Shown here one piece after another: positions 7,810 to 16,358 of a DNA stretch of 64,000 nucleotides. The stretch's first letter is position 1. Every line of letters begins with the position of its first letter. The stretch is from JAOUFP01 sp963801505. Lineage in GTDB: Bacteria; Nitrospirota; Thermodesulfovibrionia; Thermodesulfovibrionales; UBA6898. Location of the stretch: contig CAWDEY010000011.1 of the NCBI GenBank assembly GCA_963801505.1, positions 248,001-312,000 on the forward strand, in the 5' to 3' direction. The position numbers and the translations under genes are program-made. A model generated the notes under the pieces. The model did not search any database. It was not told the origin of the DNA and saw nothing but the letters and a program-made list of their open reading frames with translations.

Positions 7810-8106
7810 ATGAAATCAAAACAGACAAAAGAAAAGACCAAAAGACTAAAGGCCTCTTTTAAATACTTCGAAAACAGGGCCTGTAAATATTTTCCCTGTC
7901 ACAAGATGGATATCCAGGATTTCAATTGTCTGTTTTGTTTCTGTCCGCTGTATTTTGCGATCTGCCCGGGCACGCCGCTTTATAAAGAGAGCAACGGGCT
8001 TATGTTTAAAAGCTGCACTGACTGTGAATATCCCCACAGGCCTGAGAATTACACGGCGATCATGGACTGTCTGGTAGCGCTGCTGAAGGAACAGATAGAT
8101 GAGTAG
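7810..8106 (+). CDS. Cysteine-rich small domain protein near cobalamin genes
   Basis: A 98-residue protein with ten cysteines in a compact array: CKYFPCH, CLFCFCPLYFAICPG, and CTDCEYPH. This matches the cysteine-rich small domain family often found beside cobalamin synthesis genes, probably a metal (Zn or Fe-S) binding fold. No signal peptide, so cytoplasmic. It overlaps cobU by 8 bases, which supports a role in the corrinoid operon. Its biochemical function is not known. Confidence 0.8.
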   Translation: MKSKQTKEKTKRLKASFKYFENRACKYFPCHKMDIQDFNCLFCFCPLYFAICPGTPLYKESNGLMFKSCTDCEYPHRPENYTAIMDCLVALLKEQIDE

Positions 8107-8642
8107 GTGTCCTGACTCACAGGGTCTGAAACAGAAAGTGATCTTTGTGACCGGAGGGGCTAAAAGCGGAAAAAGTTCCTTTGCCCTCAATGAAGCTGCA
8201 AAACATGAAGGAACAAAGGCATTTATTGCAACCGCTGAGGCCCTCGATAAGGAAATGGAGGAAAGGATAGAGAGACATAAGGGAGAGCGGGGTGAAGCCT
8301 GGGACACCTATGAGGAACCGCTTAAGATAACGGATACTATCGCAAAGCTGAAAGGCCGTTACAGCGTTATTGTCCTGGATTGTCTCACCCTCTGGCTGTC
8401 GAACGCCATGCACAGGAATGCTGATATAGAACACGAAATTGAAAATCTCCTGAACATACTGCGACAAAAAAACCAGGCATATCTATATCGTTTCAAACGA
8501 AGTGGGCGCTGGAATAGTACCCGAAAATAAATTGGCAAGAGAATTCAGGGACCTGGCAGGGACTATGAACCAGAAGGTTGCGGGGGCTTCTGATGAAGTA
8601 TTCATGGTGGTAGCAGGCATACCAGTAAAAATAAAAGGCTGA
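8099..8642 (+). CDS. cobU: Adenosylcobinamide kinase / guanylyltransferase (frameshifted)
   Basis: CobU phosphorylates adenosylcobinamide and transfers GMP to it in corrinoid salvage. The N-terminal part (8099 onward) has the P-loop GGAKSGKSSFA, the FIATAEALDKEM segment and VIVLDCLTLWLSN. The frame breaks at a run of seven A residues (8465-8471); removing one A gives IYIVSNEVGAGIVPENKLAREFRDLAG, ending at TGA 8640-8642. The full span is 544 bases, one more than a multiple of three, as expected for a single extra base. As written only a truncated 143-residue protein is made. Sequencing error at the homopolymer is the simplest explanation. Confidence 0.85.
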
Positions 8643-8653
8643 AAGGAAATTTC

Positions 8654-9724
8654 ATGAAAGTAGTGCTGCAACAAATATCATCTGTCAATGCTGATTTTTT
8701 TGAAAAAGCACAGAAACGGCTTGATAATCTTACAAAGCCGCAGGGCAGCCTCGGCAGGCTTGAGGAGTTTGCCGGAAGACTTGTGGCAATAACAGAAAAT
8801 ACTATGCCGGAACTCGGACAAGAAGGTGGTTTTCACCTTTGCAGGCGACCACGGGGTTGCTGAGGAAGGCGTCTCGGCCTATCCAAAGGAAGTTACACCG
8901 CAGATGGTCCTCAACTTCCTCAACGGAGGGGCCGGAATAAACGTCCTTGCGCGGCATGCCGGTGCTGAGGTCGTTGTGGTCGATATGGGGGTTGATTTTG
9001 ATTTTTCAGCTGTAGGGGCACGGCATGCTGTGCCCCTGCAAATAAAAAAAGTCATGAGGGGGACAAAGAATATGAGGAAGGGCCCTGCAATGACCAGAGA
9101 AGAAGCGGAAAAAAGTATCAATGTCGGGATAGAGCTCGCGAATGAATATGCAAAAAAGGGCTATCGTCTGTTCGGCACTGGAGATATGGGCATTGCCAAT
9201 ACAACTCCGTCAGCCGCCATAGCTGCGCTTCTTACGGGCAGAGCGGTTTCTGAAGTAACAGGGAAAGGGACCGGTATAGGAGATGATGCCTTAAAGAACA
9301 AGATCAGAGTAATCGAGGATGCGATAGCCTTAAATAATCCTGACCATAATGATCCGGTCGATGTGCTTGCAAAGGTTGGAGGGACGGAGATTGGCGGCAT
9401 CGCCGGACTCATTATCGGAGCAGCGGCAAACAGGGTCCCTGTTGTAATAGACGGATTCATTTCCACTGCCGGGGCCTTGATAGCCTTTTGCCTTGAGCCG
9501 AAGACAAAAGACTATATGTTCGCCGCACATAAATCCGTAGAAGTCGGACATACAGAGAATGCTTGAAAAGATCGGATTAAGGCCGATCCTCGACCTGGAT
9601 TTACGGCTTGGTGAAGGGACAGGCAGCTGCTCTTGCTATGCTTATGATCGAGGCAGGCTTGAAAATCTACAAGGAAATGGCGACGTTCGGCGACGCCGGC
9701 GTTGCTACAGAGAAAAAGGACTAA
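8654..9724 (+). CDS. cobT: Nicotinate-nucleotide-dimethylbenzimidazole phosphoribosyltransferase (multiply frameshifted)
   Basis: CobT activates the lower ligand base of cobalamin as alpha-ribazole phosphate. Four frame segments together give one complete CobT: 8654-8825 (LTKPQGSLGRLEEFAGRL), about 8826-9555 (FTFAGDHGVAEEGVSAYPKEVT, then GDMGIANTTPSAA), 9559-9625 (MLEKIGLRPILDLDLRLGEGTG), and about 9626-9724 (ALAMLMIEAGLKIYKEMATFGDAGV). Breaks lie near 8823, 9555 and 9625. The total of 1071 bases is divisible by three. Three breaks in one gene is unusual: either a real pseudogene or a run of poor-quality sequence. The catalytic Glu of GEGTG is encoded. Confidence 0.85.
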
Positions 9725-10537
9725 ATGATACAGTTGTTTCTAGCATTGCAGTTTCTGACTATCCTGCCTGTAAAAGTACGCGGCACGCTAACAGAAAAAG
9801 ACATTTCAGGGTCAGTGAAATTTTTTCCTGTTGCAGGGGCCTTTCAGGGTCTTTTGGCTGTTTGCGCAACACTGGTATCAGTTAATTTCTTCTCCTCTGA
9901 AATAACCTCCGGCCTTGTTCTGCTGACATTCATTGTCAGCAACGGCGGGTTTCATCTGGATGGCCTTGCGGATACCTTTGATGCATTGGCCGTAAAATCA
10001 AGCGGAGACCATGCACTCGACAGGGACAGGAAGCTCAGCATCATGAAAGACAGCACAACAGGCGCCATCGGGGTCATAGCTATAGTCATGATCATACTGC
10101 TTAAATTTCTTTTTCTCAATAATTTATTGAATACATCGCAGCCGGACTCCAGCTATGTTTTCCTGTTTTTTATGCCGGTATTTTCCAAATGGACAATGGT
10201 AGCAGTCATGTACCACGGCAATCCAGCACGGCAGGATGGATTGGGAAAAATGTTTATCGATAATATCAACTTGGGCAAGGTTATCTTTGCATCCCTGTCA
10301 TTGGTCCTTTTTTATGCTGCAGCCTACATGCTGTATCTGCACAAGGCATACGGGACCGCGTCAATAATATTATTCTTTGTCCTGTTTGCTATTTTCTATA
10401 TATTCTCGATCTTATCGGCAAAGTTCTTCAAGAAGAGGTTTGGCGGTCTTACCGGTGATACCCTTGGGGCAGCAGGTGAAATCTCGGAAATACTTTTTTT
10501 AATGGTGACATCATTATGGTTACAACACTCTATTTAG
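9725..10537 (+). CDS. cobS: Adenosylcobinamide-GDP ribazoletransferase (cobalamin synthase)
   Basis: A 270-residue membrane enzyme that joins adenosylcobinamide-GDP to alpha-ribazole (phosphate). Signatures: FLTILPVKV at the start, KFFPVAGAFQGLL, and the metal-binding GGFHLDGLADTFDAL (near 75-90) with DSTTGAIGVIAIV (near 113). About six hydrophobic segments. The frame is intact, in contrast to cobU and cobT. It begins directly after the cobT stop and overlaps cobC by 22 bases. Confidence 0.95.
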   Translation: MIQLFLALQFLTILPVKVRGTLTEKDISGSVKFFPVAGAFQGLLAVCATLVSVNFFSSEITSGLVLLTFIVSNGGFHLDGLADTFDALAVKSSGDHALDRDRKLSIMKDSTTGAIGVIAIVMIILLKFLFLNNLLNTSQPDSSYVFLFFMPVFSKWTMVAVMYHGNPARQDGLGKMFIDNINLGKVIFASLSLVLFYAAAYMLYLHKAYGTASIILFFVLFAIFYIFSILSAKFFKKRFGGLTGDTLGAAGEISEILFLMVTSLWLQHSI

Positions 10538-11271
10538 TCAGACACGGAGAGACAGAAGGGAGCGAAACAAAACGCTACAAGGGGAGTATAGATGTGCCCC
10601 TGTCTGAAAAAGGGATCGACCAGGTTAAAGGATCTTCTGCCTTTATAATGGAATATATCAAAAAGGCATCTTTTTCAAAACATATGAGTTACTTAAAAGA
10701 TATCCATAGATCAGCAGATGATGGAGCAGAGGCCCGGAGGAGCGAAAGTCCTGAAGCAAATTCAGAAATTAAGGACTTTCGGACTTCGGAACTTCAGGCT
10801 GTCTATACCTCCAACCTAAGCAGGGCTCTCAGGAGCGCTGAGATAATTGCTGAAGCGTATGGCTTACAGCCTGTTGAGACACCTGATTTGCGGGAAAGAA
10901 GCTTTGGCATATGGGAAGGGATGACCTTCACTGAAATAAAAGAGAAATACCCTGAAGAGTTTGAGGCCTGGGCAAATAACCCGCTGAGATACAGCCCGAT
11001 GGAGGGGGAGAGCACAATGGAGGTAAAGGACAGGATCATTCCTTCCCTCAACGGAATACTGGACAATCATAAGGGAGAGAGCATAGCTGTCGTTGCACAC
11101 GGCGGAGTTAACAGGATAATCCTCTGCCATTTTCTGGGTATACCTTTGGAGAATATCTTCAGGATTGAGCAGGATTATGCTGCAGTGAACATTATCGAGG
11201 TGTGGGACAGATATCCGGTCGTTAAACTGCTCAACGGCTTTTCAGTCTGTAGCGAAGAATTTATCAGCTAA
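10516..11271 (+). CDS. cobC: Histidine phosphatase, probable alpha-ribazole-5'-phosphate phosphatase
   Basis: A 251-residue phosphoglycerate-mutase-like phosphatase. The catalytic RHG motif is LVRHGETEG at residues 7-15, with YTSNLSRALRSAEII, GIWEGMTFTEI and the second His in VVAHGGVNRI. The last gene of the cob operon, so alpha-ribazole phosphatase is the likely role. It carries roughly 35 extra residues (about 62-95: SADDGAEARRSESPEANSE and beyond) compared with usual family members. Their DNA contains a 10-base inverted repeat, cgaaagtcct / aggactttcg (10743-10752 and 10772-10781), so a small repeat seems to have inserted in frame. Confidence 0.85.
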   Translation: MVTTLYLVRHGETEGSETKRYKGSIDVPLSEKGIDQVKGSSAFIMEYIKKASFSKHMSYLKDIHRSADDGAEARRSESPEANSEIKDFRTSELQAVYTSNLSRALRSAEIIAEAYGLQPVETPDLRERSFGIWEGMTFTEIKEKYPEEFEAWANNPLRYSPMEGESTMEVKDRIIPSLNGILDNHKGESIAVVAHGGVNRIILCHFLGIPLENIFRIEQDYAAVNIIEVWDRYPVVKLLNGFSVCSEEFIS

Positions 11272-11304
11272 ATTTATAACATACTGCCGCCTTTGGCGGC
11301 GCAA

Positions 11305-11455
11305 AAAGATGTCCCAGGGGAAGCAAGGTGACAAGCCTTCACTGCCCCGCAACTGTAAGGGGAACGAAAGCCCGTTGCATCCACTGTCCTATGTTATAGG
11401 ATGGGAAGGTCGGCAAGTAGGACGCCCCGAGTCAGGAGACCCTGGGACATCTTAT
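11305..11455 (+). promoter_or_regulatory. Cobalamin riboswitch 2 (btuB-tonB)
   Basis: Conserved blocks in order: GATGTCCCAGGGGAA at 11308, AAGGTGACAAGCC, CTGCCCCGCAACTGTAAGGGG near 11341, CACTGTCC near 11381, ATGGGAAGGTCGGCAAG near 11401, and GAGTCAGGAGACCCTGGGACATC near 11430. The ends GATGTCCCAGG and CCTGGGACATC pair perfectly as P1. It ends about 35 bases before the btuB ATG. No long T-run follows, so control may be at translation. Confidence 0.95.
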
Positions 11456-11487
11456 TTACAATACCCTTCGAGGGAAGAGGAGATTAC

Positions 11488-13485
11488 ATGGGAAGAGTAA
11501 CATGCATTTCAGGCTTCATTAACGGATTGTGGGCAATACTATTGTTGATAATGGTAGCTGTGCCGGCAATGGCCGAGGACAAGGCAACGCTTGAAGAAGT
11601 AGTCGTCACCGCAACCAGATACAACGAAAAGACAGCTGACATTCCAGCGAATATCACCGTCATATCTGAAAAAGAAATCAGCAAGTCCACTGCTCAGAAT
11701 ATTCCGGAACTTCTGATGTCTGAGGTCGGTGTACATGTCAGTGATATCAACGGCAACCACCGTACCTATACAGTAGACTTACGCGGGTTCGGAGAGACAT
11801 CAGCCTTAAACACCCTTGTTCTTATAGACGGCAGACGCGTCAACCAGTCTGATCTCAGCGGCGTTGACTGGTCACAACTTCCCCTTGACCAGGTCAGCAG
11901 GATAGAGATTATACGCGGCGGTAGGGGAGGAGTCTTGTACGGAGACAGTGCAACAGGTGGTGTCATCAATATAATTACAAAAGAAGGGGCCGAAGGAGTA
12001 AAAGGGGGGATAGGCCTGGAAGCTGGAAGCTATGGCACCTTTAAGACGAACGCCCATGCAAGCGGCGGCACAAAAGACTTCTCCCTCAATCTTAATGGAG
12101 ATTATCTGAAGTCTGACGGGTACAGAACCAACAGTGATGTTGAGGCCAAAGATGCAGGCATGCATGCGGTCTATTATTTAAAGGATTTCCTGAAAATTGA
12201 TTTCAGTAGCGGATATCACTGGGAAAATGATGGGCTTCCCGGCGCGCTGAAGGAGAGCGATTTTGCCAGTGGCGCTTCAAGGACCGATTCAATGCATCCG
12301 GATGACTTTGCAAAGACCAAAGACTACTACATAAAATTGACGCCCGAGGTCTATTTTGGCGAAGACAATGTTTTTCGGATAGATACATCTTTCAGAAAAA
12401 GGGACTTTCAGTCTTTCAGTTCAGGCGACTGGGGAAGTTTCCTTGGTGACTCGGGCATTAAGACCACGAGCATATCTCCTCAGGTCATTTTGAAGAAAAA
12501 CTTTTACAAGACAAAAAATATCCTGACCGCTGGTATAGATTATCAGAAGACAGATGAGGATATTGTAAACACATCTGTCTTCCTTGGATTTTCGTCAGTC
12601 GGGAATTTTACGCTAAAGAAGGAGAATTACGGTTATTACCTGCACGATGAGGCAAATATTGCAGACGTTGTACATGTTTCAGCCGGATACAGACATGACC
12701 GCGCAAATTTCAGTTTCAGTCCGAGCAGTCCTGACAGCACTTCCATGTCCAATGATGTGTATACGGCCGGTGTTACATATCCCTATTTCAAGAAATCATA
12801 CGTTTATGCAAGCTACTCCAGAAGCTTCAGGTATCCTGTGATAGATGAACTTTACAGCTTTTATACAAACACAATAAACACTGCCCTTGCACCCCAGACA
12901 TCCGATAATTACGAGGCCGGTCTGCGACATTATATCACCGATGATATTTATGTGCATACAAGCGTTTTCAGGCTGGATACTGAAAGAGAGCTGTTTTTTA
13001 ACCCTAACACATATCAGAATGAAAATCTGGATGGGATGACCAGGAGAAACGGGGTTGAGTTATCATTTAATGCAAAGGTCACAAATGACCTGACATTGAG
13101 GGGCAGCTATTCATACCTGAGCGCAAAGATAAAGGGCGGCTTGTTTGCCGGCAAAAACATGCCTGATGTTCCGAGGCAAAAGGCCGGAATGGATATCAGT
13201 TACAATATATGTAAGGCCTCTACAGTTATTCTCAATGGCACATTTATAGGTAAAAGACCATTCGTTAGCGACTTTACAAATGATTTCAGCGATCAAAAGA
13301 GCTATGTCCTTTTAAATGTGAAGTATAAGTATCACTGGAAAGCGTTCACGGCATTTGTAGATATAAATAATATTACCAATAAGGCATATTCGGAATTCGG
13401 CGTTATAGGCGGGATCCCCCAGGAGAAGGCATTTTATCCTTCACCCAGGAGAAATTTTCTTGCCGGACTATCAGTCGAATTCTGA
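11488..13485 (+). CDS. btuB: TonB-dependent outer-membrane receptor, probable cobalamin transporter
   Basis: A 665-residue TonB-dependent receptor. ATG 11488 is chosen because GAGGAG lies just upstream and it opens a signal peptide ending AMA. The TonB box is LEEVVVTATRYNE right after it. The plug domain contains IPELLMSEVGVHV, TYTVDLRGFGE, VLIDGRRVNQSD, IEIIRGGRGGVLYGDSATGGVINIITKEG. The rest is a beta-barrel ending in ...GLSVEF, with a terminal Phe as expected for BAM recognition. The cobalamin riboswitch upstream indicates that the substrate is B12 or cobinamide. tonB follows closely. Confidence 0.92.
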   Translation: MGRVTCISGFINGLWAILLLIMVAVPAMAEDKATLEEVVVTATRYNEKTADIPANITVISEKEISKSTAQNIPELLMSEVGVHVSDINGNHRTYTVDLRGFGETSALNTLVLIDGRRVNQSDLSGVDWSQLPLDQVSRIEIIRGGRGGVLYGDSATGGVINIITKEGAEGVKGGIGLEAGSYGTFKTNAHASGGTKDFSLNLNGDYLKSDGYRTNSDVEAKDAGMHAVYYLKDFLKIDFSSGYHWENDGLPGALKESDFASGASRTDSMHPDDFAKTKDYYIKLTPEVYFGEDNVFRIDTSFRKRDFQSFSSGDWGSFLGDSGIKTTSISPQVILKKNFYKTKNILTAGIDYQKTDEDIVNTSVFLGFSSVGNFTLKKENYGYYLHDEANIADVVHVSAGYRHDRANFSFSPSSPDSTSMSNDVYTAGVTYPYFKKSYVYASYSRSFRYPVIDELYSFYTNTINTALAPQTSDNYEAGLRHYITDDIYVHTSVFRLDTERELFFNPNTYQNENLDGMTRRNGVELSFNAKVTNDLTLRGSYSYLSAKIKGGLFAGKNMPDVPRQKAGMDISYNICKASTVILNGTFIGKRPFVSDFTNDFSDQKSYVLLNVKYKYHWKAFTAFVDINNITNKAYSEFGVIGGIPQEKAFYPSPRRNFLAGLSVEF

Positions 13486-13512
13486 CAGAAGCGCAGATGA
13501 AGGAAATCTGAT

Positions 13513-14261
13513 ATGGAATTGGGTCGCAATCTGACTTTCTCTTTTTTTTACATGCTGCCATGCTTACTGCTGCTGTGACATTCATCTCTGGGAGGGATGC
13601 CATTAAAAGCATCCTTCCTTCGCAGTTGGAGGTTGTTTTGATGGAGGAGACTGCTCCTCCTTTGCAGCTTAAGCCTGTAGTGCGAAAATCCATGAGTATG
13701 CCTTCTATCAAGACAAAAGCAGTCTCCGCGCCACCGCTTGCAGTGCCTTTATCGAATCAGCTAGTCCCGAAGGTCGCCCCTGAGTCATCTGAAGCTACGA
13801 AAAAGGATGCAATCCCCGCTCCGGACAATAAGAAGGGGAGGTCTGATTCGGGCCGGAGCCAGGGATTCAGTTTTATTAACAATAGCCCGATGTCCGGAGG
13901 CCCTGCCGCGGCGCCCATCGCCGGACATTCAGAAATTCAGTCTGCTGTCCGATCCGTCTCTGGAACACTTGAGGGACGGGGAAAGGGCCGTGCAGATGAA
14001 GTGGCTGCAATCAGGGCGGCGATTGAACGCGCAAAAAAATATCCACTGAAAGCCAAACTACGGGGCACAGAGGGCACAGCTACCGTAGAATTTTCTATCG
14101 ACATTAAAGGAATGCCTGAGAATATCAAAATAGTTACCAGTTCCGGCTCGGATATCCTTGACAGCGCAGCCCTATCCACAATCACGAGGGCAGCCCCTTT
14201 TGCCTTCGATATTCGAATCATTAAAGTGCCTATATCATTCAGACTTGAAAAGGAAGATTGA
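13513..14261 (+). CDS. tonB: Energy transducer TonB (frameshifted at a poly-T run)
   Basis: TonB family protein coupling the inner-membrane proton gradient to BtuB. From ATG 13513 the reading is MELGRNLTFSFF, but it then breaks at T8 (13552-13559); with nine T residues it would read on as LHAAMLTAAVTFISGRD, giving the N-terminal anchor helix. After that come a Pro/Ala-rich periplasmic spacer and a C-terminal TonB domain (GTATVEFSIDIKGMPENIKIVTSSGSDILDSAALSTI). The span is 749 bases, one short of a multiple of three. As written, translation could only restart at ATG 13560 without a full anchor. Homopolymer error is likely. Confidence 0.85.
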
Positions 14262-14365
14262 CCTGGAAAATGTATTTGGAGAGATGCAGATGTTGTGAAT
14301 AAATTTAGCGCGTAGCGATATTACAAGCAAATCAACGAGTTAAATGAATTCATAAATACTTGCTG

Positions 14366-14400
14366 CAAAAAAAGCAGGGGAGAGGACCTCCCCTGCTTTC
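14366..14400 (-). terminator. Terminator of the tusA / dsrE-like operon
   Basis: 12-base arms AAAGCAGGGGAG / CTCCCCTGCTTT with a 5-base loop, followed on the minus strand by a run of T residues. It lies 12 bases after the tusA stop. Confidence 0.9.
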
Positions 14401-14411
14401 AGCAGAATGTC

Positions 14412-14657
14412 TTAAGTTTTCTGGATATAAAGTTCCCAGCTCTCAGCGAGCTTAACAACTTCAATAGGATATCCTTTGCCCTCTGCAAATCTGGGGAGTG
14501 AATCTTCTGCGGATGCAGGCGCATCGCAGAGGATCTTGAGTATCCCTCCACTGGGCAGTTTTTCAAGCGCTTTTTTAGTCAGAACAAGCGGGTAAGGGCA
14601 CACACGACCTAAAACATCAAGGGTCTGTGTCGGGGTCTGTGATTTTAAATCAGCCAT
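14412..14657 (-). CDS. tusA: TusA/SirA-family sulfur carrier protein
   Basis: An 81-residue TusA-like protein. The signature is LDVLGRVCPYPLVLTKKALEKLPSGGILKILCDAPAS, with the sulfur-carrying Cys in the CPYP motif (residue 20). TusA proteins move persulfide sulfur between enzymes and, in sulfur oxidisers, hand it to DsrEFH and DsrC. It ends the operon of DsrE-family genes, with a 25-base gap to the preceding one, and a strong terminator follows. Direction of sulfur flow cannot be read from the sequence. Confidence 0.9.
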   Translation of the reverse strand: MADLKSQTPTQTLDVLGRVCPYPLVLTKKALEKLPSGGILKILCDAPASAEDSLPRFAEGKGYPIEVVKLAESWELYIQKT

Positions 14658-14682
14658 TTTTGTTAAATCCTCCTATGTTGTA

Positions 14683-15097
14683 TTAGCAGAAAAGAAGATG
14701 GTCTACTGATTCCATCTCCTTCTGAATTTCACTGTACGGAACAATCTGCGCGTTGGTTTCGCCGCCAATATCCTCGGCATCCATCAGGAGCGCATCTTCC
14801 TTAATGCCGAATTTAGCAAGGTCCTCCTTGCATACCATGACTTTCATGTCAAGGAGCAGGGTGTTCTTCATATGTCCTTCGATGCTTGTTATGCCGTAAT
14901 GCTTCATGGCCTGCTGGCCTTTGAGGCAGTTCATAACGCCATCTCCGATGAAGGCGATAGAGGCCTCGACCAGATCCCCGTCTTTTAAATAGATCTCAAC
15001 TGACTGACTGGCAGATGGCATGGGTCAAGGCCAACCTTGAGGCCTCGGTTTTGTAAGGAAGCGCCCTGACAACGAATAAAAGTCTCTTGGTAGCCAT
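14683..15097 (-). CDS. DsrE-family protein (frameshifted by a 4-base duplication)
   Basis: The gene starts MATKRLLFVVRALPYKTEASRLALTH with an AGGAGGGG ribosome site, then loses frame near 15005-15012 in the string CAGTCAGTCAGT. Removing one CAGT restores ICQSVEIYLKDGDLVEASIAFIGDGV and the rest of a DsrE/DsrF-fold protein of about 137 residues (GHMKNTLLLDMKVMVCKEDLAKFGIKEDAL). DsrE-family proteins bind or relay sulfur on a conserved Cys; a candidate is the Cys in MVCKED. Either a slippage mutation or an assembly error. Confidence 0.75.
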
Positions 15098-15098
15098 A

Positions 15099-15461
15099 TT
15101 AATCCCCTCCTATGTGAAGGACTCTGTCTGCATCAAAGGTGCTGGCAAGATACCAGTCCATACTGAATCTCTTGAAACCGTCGGGGCAATCTTCTTTGTG
15201 ATAACCCCTTGCCTCAGCGCATGCCTCGCAGGCCGTAATCTGGAATTTGCCTGTTGCGATGAGTTCCTGAATTGTTTTTGAAAGAAACGAATAGTCTTTG
15301 AATGCCTTCTGGCCTTTTTTGGCAAGCATGGTGGCATTGCCTGACATCCAATAATCAACGGTATGCCCCTTTTTTACTGCTGCCTCAGCCAGTTTCACTG
15401 AAAAATCAAGTGACAATGAGCCAACCAGAGATGAAAAGCAGCCAATTGTTAATTTACCCAT
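15099..15461 (-). CDS. DsrE-family sulfur relay protein
   Basis: A 120-residue intact DsrE-like protein starting MGKLTIGCFSSLVGSLSLDFSVKLAEAAVKKGHTVDYWMSGNA, with an AGGAGGCAG ribosome site. The motif QITACEACAEARGYHKED (about 75-92) corresponds to the active-Cys region of DsrE/TusD. It lies in the middle of a three-gene DsrE/F/H-like group plus tusA. In sulfur oxidisers DsrEFH moves sulfur to DsrC; here it accompanies a dsrD-containing locus, so its role is open. Confidence 0.8.
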   Translation of the reverse strand: MGKLTIGCFSSLVGSLSLDFSVKLAEAAVKKGHTVDYWMSGNATMLAKKGQKAFKDYSFLSKTIQELIATGKFQITACEACAEARGYHKEDCPDGFKRFSMDWYLASTFDADRVLHIGGD

Positions 15462-15479
15462 ATCTGCCTCCTTTATGTT

Positions 15480-15777
15480 TTATAACCAGATTGTTTTTTC
15501 GTAGTCATTAAAAATAAGATCAACTACATCGCTGTACGTAACTGCTTTTACCCGACTGTCCAGATTTGCAGAGGTAAATCCTCTGCTCTCGAGGTCTTCA
15601 GTCAGTACGTATAAATTAGCAGTTTTCTCGAGAAGGGAAGATGTTTTGCCAGCTTCCTTGGCTGCTGCATGATAGACTCCGTTGCCGACAAAAATAATGC
15701 CGAGTTTTTCAGCAGTTAATCTGTCTACAACATCAGAACCTGTCTCTGTAATCGCTCATGATAACGCCGAGTTTCAT
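15480..15777 (-). CDS. DsrH/TusB-like protein (frameshifted)
   Basis: ATG 15775-15777 follows AGGAGGTG and reads MKLGVIMS before a stop at TGA. The next frame continues ITETGSDVVDRLTAEKLGIIFVGNGVYHAAAKEAGKTSSLLEKTANLYVLTEDLESRGFTSANLDSRVKAVTYSDVVDLIFNDYEKTIWL. GNGVYHA, YVLTEDLESRG and the terminal IWL match the DsrH/TusB fold; the usual active Cys near the ED-x-RG segment is not obvious. The span is 298 bases, one over a multiple of three, so one extra base near 15750-15765 would explain the break. It is the first gene of the DsrE-like operon. Confidence 0.65.
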
Positions 15778-16042
15778 TGTCACACCTCCTAATATTATTG
15801 GTTTTAAGGAAAGCATGATTTTATAACAATTAGCAGATAAATTTGTCAATATAAATTATGTAATAACTGCATATGTTCTGAAACTGGAAGTAACTGCTTA
15901 GGGTTTTAGGCCAAAGGTTGGAGGTTTACCCGCCTCTAACGGCGCATATGGAGCGCACGGTCAAAGTATACCAATCCTGAAAAGTAAGAGGCTATATTAC
16001 TGCGCTCAGCAGTATATACTGATTTTCTGGGCCAAGGGAAAT

Positions 16043-16073
16043 AAAAAAAAGGGCAGGGGAAAGCCTGCCCTTT
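16043..16073 (-). terminator. Terminator after the ferredoxin gene
   Basis: Arms AAAGGGCAGG / CCTGCCCTTT with a short loop, followed on the minus strand by eight T residues. It closes the dsrMKJOP-ferredoxin transcript, 23 bases after the ferredoxin stop. Confidence 0.9.
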
Positions 16074-16095
16074 AATGAATTTTTTCCGTCGGTGA

Positions 16096-16281
16096 TTACA
16101 TCTCAGTCAGCGTTACTGCTCCCGTGGAGCAAACGCTTGTGCATGTCTGGCATCCCTCGCAGAGATCTGCCTGGAATGGATCTGCCTTTCCGTCTTTCAT
16201 CTGAAATACGGTAACAGGGCAGTTGTTAACACACTCCTCACATCCTTCACATTTTGCCGCATCGACTGCTAATAAATACAT
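16096..16281 (-). CDS. 2[4Fe-4S] ferredoxin
   Basis: A 61-residue bacterial-type ferredoxin with two CxxCxxCxxxC cluster motifs: CEGCEECVNNCP (residues 10-21) and CEGCQTCTSVCS. No signal peptide, so a cytoplasmic electron carrier. It lies 77 bases downstream of dsrP on the same strand and ahead of the operon terminator, suggesting it exchanges electrons with the Dsr system. A GGAGG ribosome site precedes the ATG. Confidence 0.9.
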   Translation of the reverse strand: MYLLAVDAAKCEGCEECVNNCPVTVFQMKDGKADPFQADLCEGCQTCTSVCSTGAVTLTEM

Positions 16282-16358
16282 TTGACTAACCTCCTTGATT
16301 TCATATGCCTAATAGGCTTACTTAATTATATATAATTTTTAAAAATAAAATCTATCCC

